Of a DNA stretch of 64,000 nucleotides, positions 44,904 to 54,222 are shown piece after piece. The notes below the pieces were generated by a model. The model had not been told where the DNA came from, did no database searches, and was given only the letters and a program-made list of their open reading frames with translations. The stretch spans positions 1 through 64,000 of the forward strand of contig CACHVY010000002.1 in NCBI GenBank assembly GCA_902583455.1. Reading direction: 5' to 3'. Position numbers and translations under genes: made by a program. The first letter of the stretch is position 1; each line of letters starts with the position of its first letter. This DNA comes from an uncultured Pelagibacteraceae bacterium (GTDB lineage: Bacteria > Pseudomonadota > Alphaproteobacteria > Pelagibacterales > Pelagibacteraceae).

Positions 44904-45992
44904 TTATTTTGGGTCTAGTGCCCGGGCATCATGACTGTTCCAGCTAACATTAATTTCATTTCCCATTTTAATATCCATGTTAGCGGAACTGTTTGGGACT
45001 TTTAAAATAAATTCCTTGTTTCCGAGCAAATCTATTCTTACCCTAGTGTGATCTCCATGGTAAATTACTTCCTCAATTTTACCTTTAAAATTATTATCCA
45101 TCTTATTTTTTGTGTTTATAAGAGCTCTTTCTGGTCTTAATGATACAGTGGTTCTGTCACCATTTGAACTTACAGATATTGGATTGGCAATTATCTCTGA
45201 ACCATTCGATAATTTTACTTTACATTGATCTTTTTGAAAGTTTATTACCTCGCCGGCAAAAGTATTATTTTCTCCAATAAACTCTGCTACGAAAGAATTA
45301 ACAGGTTCCTCGTATAACTTGTCTGGCGAAGAGAGTTGTTGAACTTTTCCATCATTGAATACTGCTATTCGATTGGACATTGTGAGAGCCTCGCTCTGAT
45401 CATGTGTAACGTAGACAACAGTAACGCCTATGCTTTCATGGATATGTTTAATTTCATATTGCATACTTTCTCTCAGATTTTTGTCTAAAGCACCTAGAGG
45501 TTCATCCATTAAAACTACTTGAGGATCAAATACCAAAGCTCTAGCAACAGCCACACGTTGTTGTTGACCACCTGATAATTGACCTGGCATTCTATTTTCA
45601 AAACCCGATAATGATACCATTGATAATGCCTTATCAACTTTCTTATCTATATCTTCTTTATTTATTTTTCTTACCTTAAGAGGAAAGGCTAAGTTTTCAT
45701 AAACTGTCATGTGTGGGAACAATGCATAATTTTGAAAAACCATTCCAATACCTCTTTTATGGGGTGGTATGTTTGATATAGGATTTTTATCTAAAAAAAT
45801 TTCACCGTTTGTTGGGGTTTCAAAACCGGCTAACATCATTAAACAAGTAGTTTTACCAGAACCAGATGGTCCTAGCATTGTTATAAATTCTCCTTCAGCA
45901 ATATCTAGATTTAAATCTTTTACAACAAGGACCTTGCCGTCGTAACTTTTATCTACTTTATCGAATTTTACAAATTCTTGGTTCTTTGACAT
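44904..45992 (-). CDS. potA: PotA-like ABC transporter ATPase
   Basis: The 362-residue ATPase has Walker A GPSGSGKTT (about residues 41-49), signature LSGGQQQRVAVARAL (about 138) and Walker B VVLMDEPLGALD, followed by an OB-like C-terminal regulatory domain (TOBE, LRPERAL region). It energises the PotBCD-like importer encoded immediately downstream. It lies 42 bases after the DoeA-like gene and may be cotranscribed with it. Confidence 0.94.
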   Translation of the reverse strand: MSKNQEFVKFDKVDKSYDGKVLVVKDLNLDIAEGEFITMLGPSGSGKTTCLMMLAGFETPTNGEIFLDKNPISNIPPHKRGIGMVFQNYALFPHMTVYENLAFPLKVRKINKEDIDKKVDKALSMVSLSGFENRMPGQLSGGQQQRVAVARALVFDPQVVLMDEPLGALDKNLRESMQYEIKHIHESIGVTVVYVTHDQSEALTMSNRIAVFNDGKVQQLSSPDKLYEEPVNSFVAEFIGENNTFAGEVINFQKDQCKVKLSNGSEIIANPISVSSNGDRTTVSLRPERALINTKNKMDNNFKGKIEEVIYHGDHTRVRIDLLGNKEFILKVPNSSANMDIKMGNEINVSWNSHDARALDPK

Positions 45993-46034
45993 TGGATAAG
46001 GTTTAAAACATTTGTAGGCTAATATTTCAAGTTT

Positions 46035-47201
46035 TTATTTTATGTGTAAATCTCTTGAAAAGTTGCATAATAACTCGTTTCCACCTTCGGTAATCCTTAT
46101 AGACTCTGATGCTTCAACTCCCCAATCACCAAATTGCATTACAGCTATCATATGATAACAAATATTCGGTTTTAAAATTGTCATATCACCTTTAGAAATA
46201 TTAAGAGTATGTTCTCCCCAGTCTGGTGGATATCCTATTCCGATTGAATAACCAGTTCTAGATTCTTTTTTAATTTTGTATTTATCTAATATTGCCCAAA
46301 ATTTTTCAGCAACATCATTTGCAGTGTTTCCAGGTTTGCTTGCTTTTATCCCAGCTTCTAAAGCTTCATTTGTTGCATTCATTGCATCAATTTTCTTTTG
46401 TTCTGGTTTTCCTAGATTAACAGTCCTTGCCATTGGAGCATGGTATCTTTTATAAGTGCCAGATAACTCTACAACAGTGGCTTCACCAGTCACAAACTTT
46501 TCATCACTTGCTGTAAGATGAGATGCAGACGTGCCTTTGCCAGTAGGTAAAAGAGTTGCAATACTTGCATATTCGCCACCAAAATCATTTGTTCCTTTGA
46601 ATAATGTTTTTTGAATCTCAGCAACAGCATCACATTGTCTTACACCTGGGTTAATTATATCCATCGCTGTCTTCATTGCATTTTCTGAGATAATTGCAGC
46701 CTTTTTCATAAAGCCTATTTCAGCTTCCGATTTAACTACTCTTACCCAATTTACTAATCTTTCCGAGTCTTTTATTGTAGCGTTGGGCAATCCCTGTTTA
46801 AGCTTTTCATAACAGTATGCTGTAAAATAATGCGCATCCATTTCTACACCAATTTGTAGTTTATCCCATTTATTTTTTTTTAATAAATCTACTAATGCAT
46901 CGTATGGATGAGAAGGCCAAGTATGAATATATTTCTCATCGTAAATTACTATGTTCTCTTTTTTAAGGTATGTTTTTATAAATGCTCCACCTGCATCTTG
47001 AGCTCTTATAAAACAAATAGGTTCATCAGAGTTAATATGTACAATAACACATTGAGCATAATAAAATGACCATGCATCATAACCAGTTAAATAATTTATG
47101 TTTGCAGTGTCTTGAGATATTAAAAGTTCAATACCTTTTTTTTGCATTGATGATTGAACTTTTTTTAGTCTATCTTTGTATTCATTTTTAGAGAAGATCA
47201 T
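46035..47201 (-). CDS. doeA: Ectoine hydrolase-like M24 metallohydrolase (DoeA/EutD)
   Basis: The 388-residue creatinase/Xaa-Pro peptidase-fold protein begins with NYLTGYDAWSFYYAQC (about residues 31-46), the phrase I associate with ectoine hydrolase DoeA (EutD). The C-terminal half has the pita-bread fold with ELSGTYKRYHAP and GYSIGIGYPPDWGEH. DoeA opens the ectoine ring to N-acetyl-diaminobutyrate. Next to it is an EutA-like gene, the classic neighbour in ectoine loci. Known alternatives in the same family are creatinase and proline dipeptidases. A DoeB is not adjacent. Confidence 0.75.
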   Translation of the reverse strand: MIFSKNEYKDRLKKVQSSMQKKGIELLISQDTANINYLTGYDAWSFYYAQCVIVHINSDEPICFIRAQDAGGAFIKTYLKKENIVIYDEKYIHTWPSHPYDALVDLLKKNKWDKLQIGVEMDAHYFTAYCYEKLKQGLPNATIKDSERLVNWVRVVKSEAEIGFMKKAAIISENAMKTAMDIINPGVRQCDAVAEIQKTLFKGTNDFGGEYASIATLLPTGKGTSASHLTASDEKFVTGEATVVELSGTYKRYHAPMARTVNLGKPEQKKIDAMNATNEALEAGIKASKPGNTANDVAEKFWAILDKYKIKKESRTGYSIGIGYPPDWGEHTLNISKGDMTILKPNICYHMIAVMQFGDWGVEASESIRITEGGNELLCNFSRDLHIK

Positions 47202-47210
47202 ATTTTGATT

Positions 47211-47951
47211 TTAAGAAAATAAACTTCCATAACCTTTTATCGAATCATTTCTATTTATACTTTCTAAAGTTTCCCAAATTAATGCTTGATTACTCGACAA
47301 AACAGTCATATTTAATTTTTTTTCTAATTTTTCAATTATATTCAATACTGGTAATGAAGTGCAAGATATAAACAAAGCCTCAGCATTTTTATGATCTATT
47401 TTAGATAAAATTTCAAACAATTGATCCTGATCTACTTTTCCAATATCAACATCAGACTCAATATCAAAATAAGTATTTGAAGTAATTTCAAAATTATTAT
47501 TCTTAAAAAAATTAACAACATCATCATTTACACTTCTTATATAAGGTGTTACTATTGATAACTTACTAATATTTTTTTTCTTTAACGCATTTAATGCTGC
47601 TGTACTAGGAGCAGTTACTGATGCATCTGGTTTTGCTATATTAATTTTTTTTTTTATATTATCATAGCCTGAAACTATTGTGCCTGAGGTACAGCCATAA
47701 ACTACACAATCTATCTTTTCTCCTGGCAGAATATTTTCTGTTACAGATGTTATTTTATTTACCATTTTTTTTAAGTTGTCAGCTGTAACTGGATTATAAT
47801 TAGTTATTCTATTCACGAAAAGATCAGCATGAACTCCATTAAAAACTTTTAAAAAATCTTTTTCAATCATTACATCAGTTGCTAAAACAATTAGTCCTAC
47901 TCTAGGGTTATTTTTTTTTATAAATTTGGGTTTAATTTTTTTTGAATTCAT
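47211..47951 (-). CDS. eutA: EutA-like Asp/Glu-racemase-family protein
   Basis: The 246-residue protein has the paired-cysteine layout of the maleate isomerase/Asp-Glu racemase superfamily: VYGCTSGT (first Cys about residue 85) and FISCTSLPV (second Cys, about residue 198). Its position, 9 bases before the DoeA-like gene, is the usual place of EutA in ectoine utilisation clusters. The reaction in ectoine breakdown is not firmly known. Maleate cis-trans isomerase or arylmalonate decarboxylase are other options. Confidence 0.72.
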   Translation of the reverse strand: MNSKKIKPKFIKKNNPRVGLIVLATDVMIEKDFLKVFNGVHADLFVNRITNYNPVTADNLKKMVNKITSVTENILPGEKIDCVVYGCTSGTIVSGYDNIKKKINIAKPDASVTAPSTAALNALKKKNISKLSIVTPYIRSVNDDVVNFFKNNNFEITSNTYFDIESDVDIGKVDQDQLFEILSKIDHKNAEALFISCTSLPVLNIIEKLEKKLNMTVLSSNQALIWETLESINRNDSIKGYGSLFS

Positions 47952-47990
47952 ATTATTAAGTTATATTATAAATTTGAAGATACCAAGTTT

Positions 47991-49205
47991 ATGATTATGT
48001 TAATAGATAGAATTAATACTGCTTTTAATAAGATTTTTAGTTTTTTAATTATTTGTATTTTGTTATTTATGTCAAAATGCTTTGCTGAAACAAACAAAGA
48101 AATTAGAGTAGGAATTTTATTGGGTTTTACAGGATTGGTTGAAAGCTTAACGCCATCAATGGCTGACTCAGCAGAGTTGGCTTTTAATGAAGTAAAAAAT
48201 AAAGATTTAATTTTTAAAGTATCTCGAGCAGATACTGCATGTGATAACATTAATAAAGCTATAAATGCTGCCAATAAACTCATTAACGAAGGTGTTAGCG
48301 CTATAATAGGCGGTGCTTGCCCGAATATAACAAAAGAAATTGCTAAAAGTATTACAATTCCAAATAAAATTTTAACTATAACACCAGCTGATAATTCTAA
48401 TGAATTAATAACTTTGAAAGATAATGATTACTTATTTAGAACTACACCATCTAAAATTAGAGGTAGTCAAATATTAGCTGACATTACAAGTGATCGCGGA
48501 GTAAAAAAAATAGCTATTTCTTACAGTAATGATGAAGATTATAAAAAATTTGCCAAGTCTTATTCTGATGCTCTAAATGAAAACAATGTTCAAACTTCTA
48601 TTATGTTATCACATAATAAAAACTCGAATGATTACTCAAAACATTTATCTACTTTAAGTGCTGCTGGAGGAGATGCTTTGGCAATAATAAGTGAGTCAGA
48701 TTTAGGGGGTGATCAAATTTTTAAATCTATTTTAGATATAGGAATGTTCAACATGTTTATTCTTTCTGAAGGTATGATGGTTCAGGAAATAATCGATACT
48801 TTTAAAGACAGAGATTTAAAAAAAACATTTGGATATATTCAAGGCTTTTCTAATTTAGGTTTAGAAAAATTTAAGTACCTAGCTCAAAAATCAGGGATAG
48901 ATCCATTCAGCCCTTATACAAGTGAGTCATATGATGCTGCAGCTGTTATAATATTATCTAATTTTGCAAAATTTTATTCAGAAAATAAATCTATTATAGA
49001 TGTTGTTTTCTCTGTATCAAATAAACCAGGTGTAAAAATTTATCCTGGTGATTTAAATAAAGCTATAAATATTCTTAAAGAGGGTAAATCTATAAATTAC
49101 GAAGGTGCGACAAGTGTAGAATTTGATAAATTTGGTGATACACTTGGATCATTTTTAGAAGCTGATTTTAAAAAAGGGAAATTAAAAAGTAAAAAACTTA
49201 GATAA
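47991..49205 (+). CDS. Orphan LivK-like branched-chain-type binding protein
   Basis: The 404-residue protein has a signal peptide (residues 1-32) and a type I periplasmic binding fold: IRVGILLGFTGLVESL, then GGACPNITKEIAK and YTSESYDAAAVI. It belongs to the Leu/Ile/Val- and amide-binding family (Peripla_BP_6). No permease or ATPase is nearby, so it may serve a distant ABC system or act as a sensor. An alternative start ATG is at 47997. Confidence 0.82.
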   Translation: MIMLIDRINTAFNKIFSFLIICILLFMSKCFAETNKEIRVGILLGFTGLVESLTPSMADSAELAFNEVKNKDLIFKVSRADTACDNINKAINAANKLINEGVSAIIGGACPNITKEIAKSITIPNKILTITPADNSNELITLKDNDYLFRTTPSKIRGSQILADITSDRGVKKIAISYSNDEDYKKFAKSYSDALNENNVQTSIMLSHNKNSNDYSKHLSTLSAAGGDALAIISESDLGGDQIFKSILDIGMFNMFILSEGMMVQEIIDTFKDRDLKKTFGYIQGFSNLGLEKFKYLAQKSGIDPFSPYTSESYDAAAVIILSNFAKFYSENKSIIDVVFSVSNKPGVKIYPGDLNKAINILKEGKSINYEGATSVEFDKFGDTLGSFLEADFKKGKLKSKKLR

Positions 49206-49208
49206 TGT

Positions 49209-49985
49209 TTAATAACTAAATTTTTTTGAGGGATATTTTTTACTTTTTACATCTTTAGAAAAATTTTTTATAGCTATATTTATATGCTTCCTAATATCGT
49301 AAAAACTTTTTACAAATTTTATTGAAGTTAAATTTAAACCTATTAAGTCATCTGTAACTAATACTTGTCCATCGCAATTAACGGAAGAACCAATTCCAAT
49401 AGTTGGGATTCTTAATTCATTAGTAATTTTTTTTGCTAAATTTGTTTCTATACATTCCAACACAATTGAAAATACACCACTTTTTTGAAGCAAGCGTGCA
49501 TCTGATAACAAATTTTTTCTCTCTAAAATTGTTTTACCTTTATATTTAAATTTACCCTTATGACTTTGAGGTAAAATACCTAAATGTCCCATAACATTTA
49601 TTTTATTTTTTCTAAGGTGTTCTATTATTTTTATTATTTTTTTTCCTCCCTCTACCTTAATAGCATCTGCTTTTGATTCTTTAATAATTTTTTTTGCATT
49701 TTTTAATGCTTCAGTTTTATTTCTGTAAGTATTGTATGGCATATCTACGACCATTAAACTTTTTTTAACACCTTGCCTAACGCTTTTAGCATGTTCAATC
49801 ATCATATTTAATGTAACTTTTTTTGTTGTATCAAATGAATACAAAACGGAGCCTAAGGAATCGCCCACTAAAATAATATCTGTATATTTATCTAATATTT
49901 CAGAATAATTTTTTGTATAAGACGTCAAACAAATAATTTTTGATTTATTTTTTTTTGATATTATTTTTTTAATTTTTAAATTCAT
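49209..49985 (-). CDS. panB: 3-methyl-2-oxobutanoate hydroxymethyltransferase
   Basis: PanB makes ketopantoate from ketoisovalerate and methylene-THF, the first step to pantothenate and CoA. The 258-residue chain has VGDSLGSVLY (about residues 41-50), VVDMPYNTYR, KVEGGKK, VMGHLGILPQS and IGIGSSVNCDGQVLV, all standard. It overlaps pxpC by four bases (ATGA) and is the third gene of a pxpB-pxpC-panB run, an unusual pairing. No panC or panD lies in this window. Confidence 0.93.
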   Translation of the reverse strand: MNLKIKKIISKKNKSKIICLTSYTKNYSEILDKYTDIILVGDSLGSVLYSFDTTKKVTLNMMIEHAKSVRQGVKKSLMVVDMPYNTYRNKTEALKNAKKIIKESKADAIKVEGGKKIIKIIEHLRKNKINVMGHLGILPQSHKGKFKYKGKTILERKNLLSDARLLQKSGVFSIVLECIETNLAKKITNELRIPTIGIGSSVNCDGQVLVTDDLIGLNLTSIKFVKSFYDIRKHINIAIKNFSKDVKSKKYPSKKFSY

Positions 49986-50929
49986 ATAATTTTATTAAGA
50001 ATGTTATTAGTTTCCATATTATATATTTTATATAAATTTTCAGCATCCTTTAACTGTATTTCCTTAAATTTAATTTTTGATCCTGGTGTTATTTGAACAA
50101 GTTTGTCATAATCAGCACTTATTACTACTCCAATTTTAGGATAACCTCCAATGGTTCCGTGATCAGATAAAAGTATAATAGGACAGCCATCTGCTGGAAC
50201 TTGTATTGTACCCTTTACTAGTCCCTCAGATTTAATATTTGTATTTTTAATATTATCTAATCTATTTCCCTCTAATCTCATGCCCATTCTATCTGTTAGT
50301 TTTGTCACTTTAAAAGTTTTAGCAAAAAAGTTTTTTAATGATTTTTCAGAAAAATAATCATAATTAGTTCCTTTGATTACTCTTATAAATTCAATTTTTG
50401 TATTTATAAAATTTAATTTTTTATTTGGAGATAACTTTGAATTATTGAGCTCAATTTCTTGGCCGTCTGTTAACTTGCAACCGTTGTTAGGCCCAACTTT
50501 TGCTCTTATAGTAGTTGAAAAGCTATCCCAAACTTTATCTAACTTAAATCCACCATTTACAGAAAAATAACCATAAACAGAGTTAATTGTAGATAAAATA
50601 TCTATTATATCCCCATTTTCTATTTTAATTGTTTTGTAACATTCGGCATTATATTTACTGTTATCATTTTTAAGTATTTTGAAATTAACATTACCTGTAA
50701 CGACTATGTTTCTTTTTTCTCCAAAGTATTTCAGAGCCGGACCTTGGAATGCAAATTCAACAACTGCATCATTTTTATTGTTATTCACAAGTTTATTTGC
50801 AATTAGATAATTTCTTTTATCCATAGCTCCGCTGAATGGCAAACCAATATGATATAAATTTTTTCTTCCAAGATCTTGGAAAGTTGAATTTAATCCTCCT
50901 CTTATTATCTTGAAATAGTCACCTGCCAT
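49982..50929 (-). CDS. pxpC: 5-oxoprolinase subunit PxpC
   Basis: PxpC acts with PxpA and PxpB in ATP-dependent hydrolysis of 5-oxoproline to glutamate. The 315-residue chain has GLNSTFQDLGRKN and IGLPFSGAMDKRNY (about residues 12-42), GYFSVNGGF (about 117), RAKVGPNNG, and near the C-terminus PADGCPIILLSDHGTIGGYPKIG, as in the carboxyltransferase-like (KipA/PxpC) family. It overlaps pxpB by 11 bases. Confidence 0.93.
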   Translation of the reverse strand: MAGDYFKIIRGGLNSTFQDLGRKNLYHIGLPFSGAMDKRNYLIANKLVNNNKNDAVVEFAFQGPALKYFGEKRNIVVTGNVNFKILKNDNSKYNAECYKTIKIENGDIIDILSTINSVYGYFSVNGGFKLDKVWDSFSTTIRAKVGPNNGCKLTDGQEIELNNSKLSPNKKLNFINTKIEFIRVIKGTNYDYFSEKSLKNFFAKTFKVTKLTDRMGMRLEGNRLDNIKNTNIKSEGLVKGTIQVPADGCPIILLSDHGTIGGYPKIGVVISADYDKLVQITPGSKIKFKEIQLKDAENLYKIYNMETNNILNKII

Positions 50930-51596
50930 AAAATTTTGTAAAATCTTTTTTTTTTATTTCATAAAATGCTACCTCATCACCTGGGCTAATTAAATTTGGT
51001 TTTTTTTTATTAGAAGGGTTGAAAATATTTATTGGGGTTTTTCCTATAATATTCCAACCTCCTGGGCTTTCAAAAGTATAAATATTACAAAATTGTTCTG
51101 TTAAACCAATTGAGCCTTTTGGCACCTTCACTCTTGGAGTTTTTAATCTGTTTAATTGAATTTTATTGTCTATATCTCCCAAAAATGGCATTCCTGCAAC
51201 AAATCCTGTCATATAACAAAAATAATTTTTATTTAAAAATAAATTTATTATTTCGCTTTTAGATTTTCCAAATTTTTTTTCTATTCTTTCAATATCCAGT
51301 GAAAATTCATCATCACAACATATGGGGATATTTATTTTTTGACTTTGATTTTCAACTTTCATATTTATATTCAAATCTATTATTTCCTGCTTTAAATTAT
51401 CAAAACAAGTTTCATTTAAATCAAATGTAATTATTAATTTGTTATAAGAAGGAGATAAATTAGTTATACCTTTGAGATTTTTTTGTTTTAATGCTCTAAA
51501 ATATTTTATAACTTTAGAATTTATCTCTTTATTAACATCGTGTCCAAAATCACAATAGATTGCCGCATCTCCAAGATTGACTATATTTTTAATCAT
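50919..51596 (-). CDS. pxpB: 5-oxoprolinase subunit PxpB
   Basis: The 225-residue protein has the KipI/PxpB features: GDAAIYCDFG at the N-terminus, then CYMTGFVAGMPFLGDID, and in the C-terminal half KVPKGSIGLTEQFCNIYTFESPGGWNIIGKTP (shown in parts). It forms a complex with PxpC, encoded next with an 11-base overlap. Its start lies 28 bases from that of the divergent pxpA, so promoters of each must sit within the other's 5' end. Confidence 0.93.
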   Translation of the reverse strand: MIKNIVNLGDAAIYCDFGHDVNKEINSKVIKYFRALKQKNLKGITNLSPSYNKLIITFDLNETCFDNLKQEIIDLNINMKVENQSQKINIPICCDDEFSLDIERIEKKFGKSKSEIINLFLNKNYFCYMTGFVAGMPFLGDIDNKIQLNRLKTPRVKVPKGSIGLTEQFCNIYTFESPGGWNIIGKTPINIFNPSNKKKPNLISPGDEVAFYEIKKKDFTKFYGR

Positions 51597-51623
51597 ACAA
51601 TGTTATACTTCATGAAAAAATTT

Positions 51624-52397
51624 ATGGAAATTAATATTAATTGTGATTTAGGTGAGAAATCAGTATTTCATTCTACAAAGCATGATCCAGACTTACTCAA
51701 GATTGTAAACTCAGCAAATATTGCATGTGGCTTTCACGCAGGCGATAATGAAACAATGAAAAATACAATAAAGATTTCCAAAAAAAATAATGTTAGTATA
51801 GGTGCGCACCCTTCTTTCAATGATCCTAAAAACTTTGGCAGAAAAAGAATTAACTTGCCTGAAAATCAAATAAGAAAACTTGTAATTGATCAGTACGAAA
51901 TATTGCAAAATATAGCTCAAAAACTTGACTCAAAAGTTACACATATTAAGCCTCACGGAGCATTGAACAATATGGCTTGTGAAGACTTAAATTTATCAAA
52001 AATTCTGGCAGAAACTATTTTTAATATTGATAAAGACTTAATTTATTTAGTGCCGACTGGTTCAAGAATGGAAGAAGCTGCCAGAAAATTTGATATGAAA
52101 ATAGCATGCGAGATATTTGCAGACAGGAATTATGAGGATGATGGAAATCTAGTTTCAAGAAGCAAGTCTAATGCGGTCATAACTGACCCTGAAAAATGCA
52201 AAAAACATGTTCTAGATATGATTGAAAACCAATCAATTAATTGCCTTTCTGGAAAAAAAATAAAGTGCGTCATAGACTCAATTTGTATTCATGGTGATAA
52301 TATAGAGTCTCTTGAAACTGCTAAACAAATAAAAAAAACCCTTGAGGAAAATAATATTTGCCTTAAATCATTAAATAATTTAAAAAAATTTTTGTAA
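51624..52397 (+). CDS. pxpA: 5-oxoprolinase subunit PxpA (LamB/YcsF family)
   Basis: PxpA completes the oxoprolinase. From the ATG at 51624 it has 257 residues, starting MEININCDLGEK, which matches the family start. ANIACGFHAGD and IGAHPSFNDP follow, with VTHIKPHGALNN (about residue 105). In-frame ATGs at 51600 and 51612 and a GTG at 51540 lie upstream, but they would add residues that do not match the family. Divergent from pxpB; gene order is split rather than the usual pxpABC. Confidence 0.92.
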   Translation: MEININCDLGEKSVFHSTKHDPDLLKIVNSANIACGFHAGDNETMKNTIKISKKNNVSIGAHPSFNDPKNFGRKRINLPENQIRKLVIDQYEILQNIAQKLDSKVTHIKPHGALNNMACEDLNLSKILAETIFNIDKDLIYLVPTGSRMEEAARKFDMKIACEIFADRNYEDDGNLVSRSKSNAVITDPEKCKKHVLDMIENQSINCLSGKKIKCVIDSICIHGDNIESLETAKQIKKTLEENNICLKSLNNLKKFL

Positions 52398-52402
52398 TAT
52401 TA

Positions 52403-52915
52403 ATGAGAAAAATATTTTTAATAGCTTTAATTATTTTTTACAGCTCACAATTATTTGCTGCAGGCCCAGCTCCTACTGACCAAGAAAGGAAAACTACAGC
52501 AAGTACAGGTGTGAAACCAGCTACAAATTTTGATATTGGAAAAAAATGGATATCTAAAGCTAAAAAATTAGAAAAAAAAAATAAAGAAAAAAAAGCCAAG
52601 AAAGCTTATGAAAAAGCAATTGTAAAACTCCTTGACGCTAATTCTCAGAATCCAGGGAACCCTGATACTTTAAATCTTTTGGGTTTTTCTCACAGAAAAA
52701 TAGGTGACTATGACAATGCTGAAATTTATTATTCAATGGGGCTAGAAATTGACCCTAAGCATGTGGGTATAAATGAATATATGGGTGAGCTTTTTGTTGC
52801 AACAAATAGAATGGGTGAGGCTAAAAAAAGATTAGCTGTTTTAGAAAATTGTAATTGCAAAGAATATAACGAACTTAAGCAAGTAATAGATGGTACAAAG
52901 CAATCAAAATATTAA
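52403..52915 (+). CDS. Exported TPR protein
   Basis: The 170-residue protein has a signal peptide (about residues 1-19, ending LFAAG). From residue 50 it is a Lys-rich helix pair then TPR units: PDTLNLLGFSHRKIGDYDNAEIYYSMGLEIDP fits one repeat (shown here in parts: NLLGFSHRK, GDYDNAE). A conserved CNCKEY near the end adds a CxC. It starts 5 bases after pxpA and its 3' end overlaps dctM. Scaffold role, partner unknown. Confidence 0.75.
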   Translation: MRKIFLIALIIFYSSQLFAAGPAPTDQERKTTASTGVKPATNFDIGKKWISKAKKLEKKNKEKKAKKAYEKAIVKLLDANSQNPGNPDTLNLLGFSHRKIGDYDNAEIYYSMGLEIDPKHVGINEYMGELFVATNRMGEAKKRLAVLENCNCKEYNELKQVIDGTKQSKY

Positions 52916-54222
52916 CTAATATTTTTTATCATTTGATCTGGCAACCACATTACAATCTCAGGGAAAATAATTAAGACAAATGTCGCTAGTATCATCAATA
53001 CGAACAATGGAAATGCGCTTTTTGCGATAAAACCCATATCTTTTTTAGCCATACCTTGGAGAACAAATAAATTAAAACCAACTGGTGGTGTTATTTGGGC
53101 CATTTCAACAACTACTACAAGAAATATTCCAAACCAGATCATATCAAAACCTGCTTGCCTAATCATAGGTTCTATAATTGCCATAGTTAAAACTACAGCT
53201 GATATGCCATCTAAAAACATTCCTAAAATAATATAAAATATCATTAAAACGAAAATTAAAATGTATGGAGAAAGTTCAAGACTATTTATCCATAAAGCTA
53301 AATTTCTTGGCAAACCTGTAAAGCCCATTGCTAAAGATAAAAAAGCAGATCCAGCTAATATAAAAGAGATCATACATGAGGTAATAGTAGCTCCTAAAAG
53401 TGAATTTTTAAAATTATTCCAGTTTAAACTATTTTGAAAAAAAGATAGCACTAATGAACCCACAACACCTAGTGAAGCCGCCTCAGTGGCAGTTGCAATA
53501 CCAGTATAAATGGAACCAATAACTGAAAAAATTAAAAGTATAACTGGAATTAATTTACTCGATCTTCTAATTTTTTCCATAAAACTATATTTTGTAAAAA
53601 TATTTGGCATTTCTTTTTTGTTTAATAAAGACCATAGAATCACATAACCCATAAAAAATAGAGCAATCATTATTCCAGGAACAATGCCAGCTACAAACAA
53701 TTTTGCAATAGACTCTTGAACTGTCACTCCATAAATAATTAGAATTATTGAGGGTGGAATTAATAGTCCCAAAGTTCCTGAGCCGGCAAGACTACCTAAT
53801 AATATTTTTTCAGGATATTTTCTTTTTCTTAATTCAGGAATTGACATTTTTCCAACCGTCGCGACCGTAGCAGCAGATGACCCCGATATTGCAGCAAATA
53901 AAGCACATCCAACAACATTAACATGTATTAACCCACCAGGTAGTTTTTGCATCCAAGGAGATAGTCCTTCAAAAAGATTTTCGGACAATTTTGTTCTAAA
54001 TAATATCTCTCCCATCCATACAAATAATGGTAATGCTGTTAATGTCCATGAGGAGGAAGTGCCCCAAATAATTGTTGCCATTGCATCTCCGACAGGCCTT
54101 GAAGTAAACAAAAGCATCGCTATTGCAGAAACCCCTATCATACTCAATGCGACCCATATGCCAGTGCTTAGAAATAGTAAAAGCACTGAAATGAAAAAAA
54201 TACTAAGGAATAATTCAGTCAT
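52912..54222 (-). CDS. dctM: TRAP transporter large permease (DctM-like)
   Basis: The 436-residue permease has about 12 membrane helices and the TRAP signatures SGSSAATVATVGKMSIPELRK (begins about residue 122), GSLAGSGTLGLLIPPSI and, near the C-terminus, AQITPPVGFNLFVLQGMA. It imports the solute captured by the DctP protein using a sodium or proton gradient. Its start overlaps the small permease gene by 8 bases. Confidence 0.95.
   Translation of the reverse strand: MTELFLSIFFISVLLLFLSTGIWVALSMIGVSAIAMLLFTSRPVGDAMATIIWGTSSSWTLTALPLFVWMGEILFRTKLSENLFEGLSPWMQKLPGGLIHVNVVGCALFAAISGSSAATVATVGKMSIPELRKRKYPEKILLGSLAGSGTLGLLIPPSIILIIYGVTVQESIAKLFVAGIVPGIMIALFFMGYVILWSLLNKKEMPNIFTKYSFMEKIRRSSKLIPVILLIFSVIGSIYTGIATATEAASLGVVGSLVLSFFQNSLNWNNFKNSLLGATITSCMISFILAGSAFLSLAMGFTGLPRNLALWINSLELSPYILIFVLMIFYIILGMFLDGISAVVLTMAIIEPMIRQAGFDMIWFGIFLVVVVEMAQITPPVGFNLFVLQGMAKKDMGFIAKSAFPLFVLMILATFVLIIFPEIVMWLPDQMIKNIS

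Noticed and set aside
51540-51623. Upstream GTG/ATG starts for pxpA
   Set aside because: The extra residues come from the complement of the pxpB 5' end or the short gap and do not match the PxpA family start MEININCDLGE.
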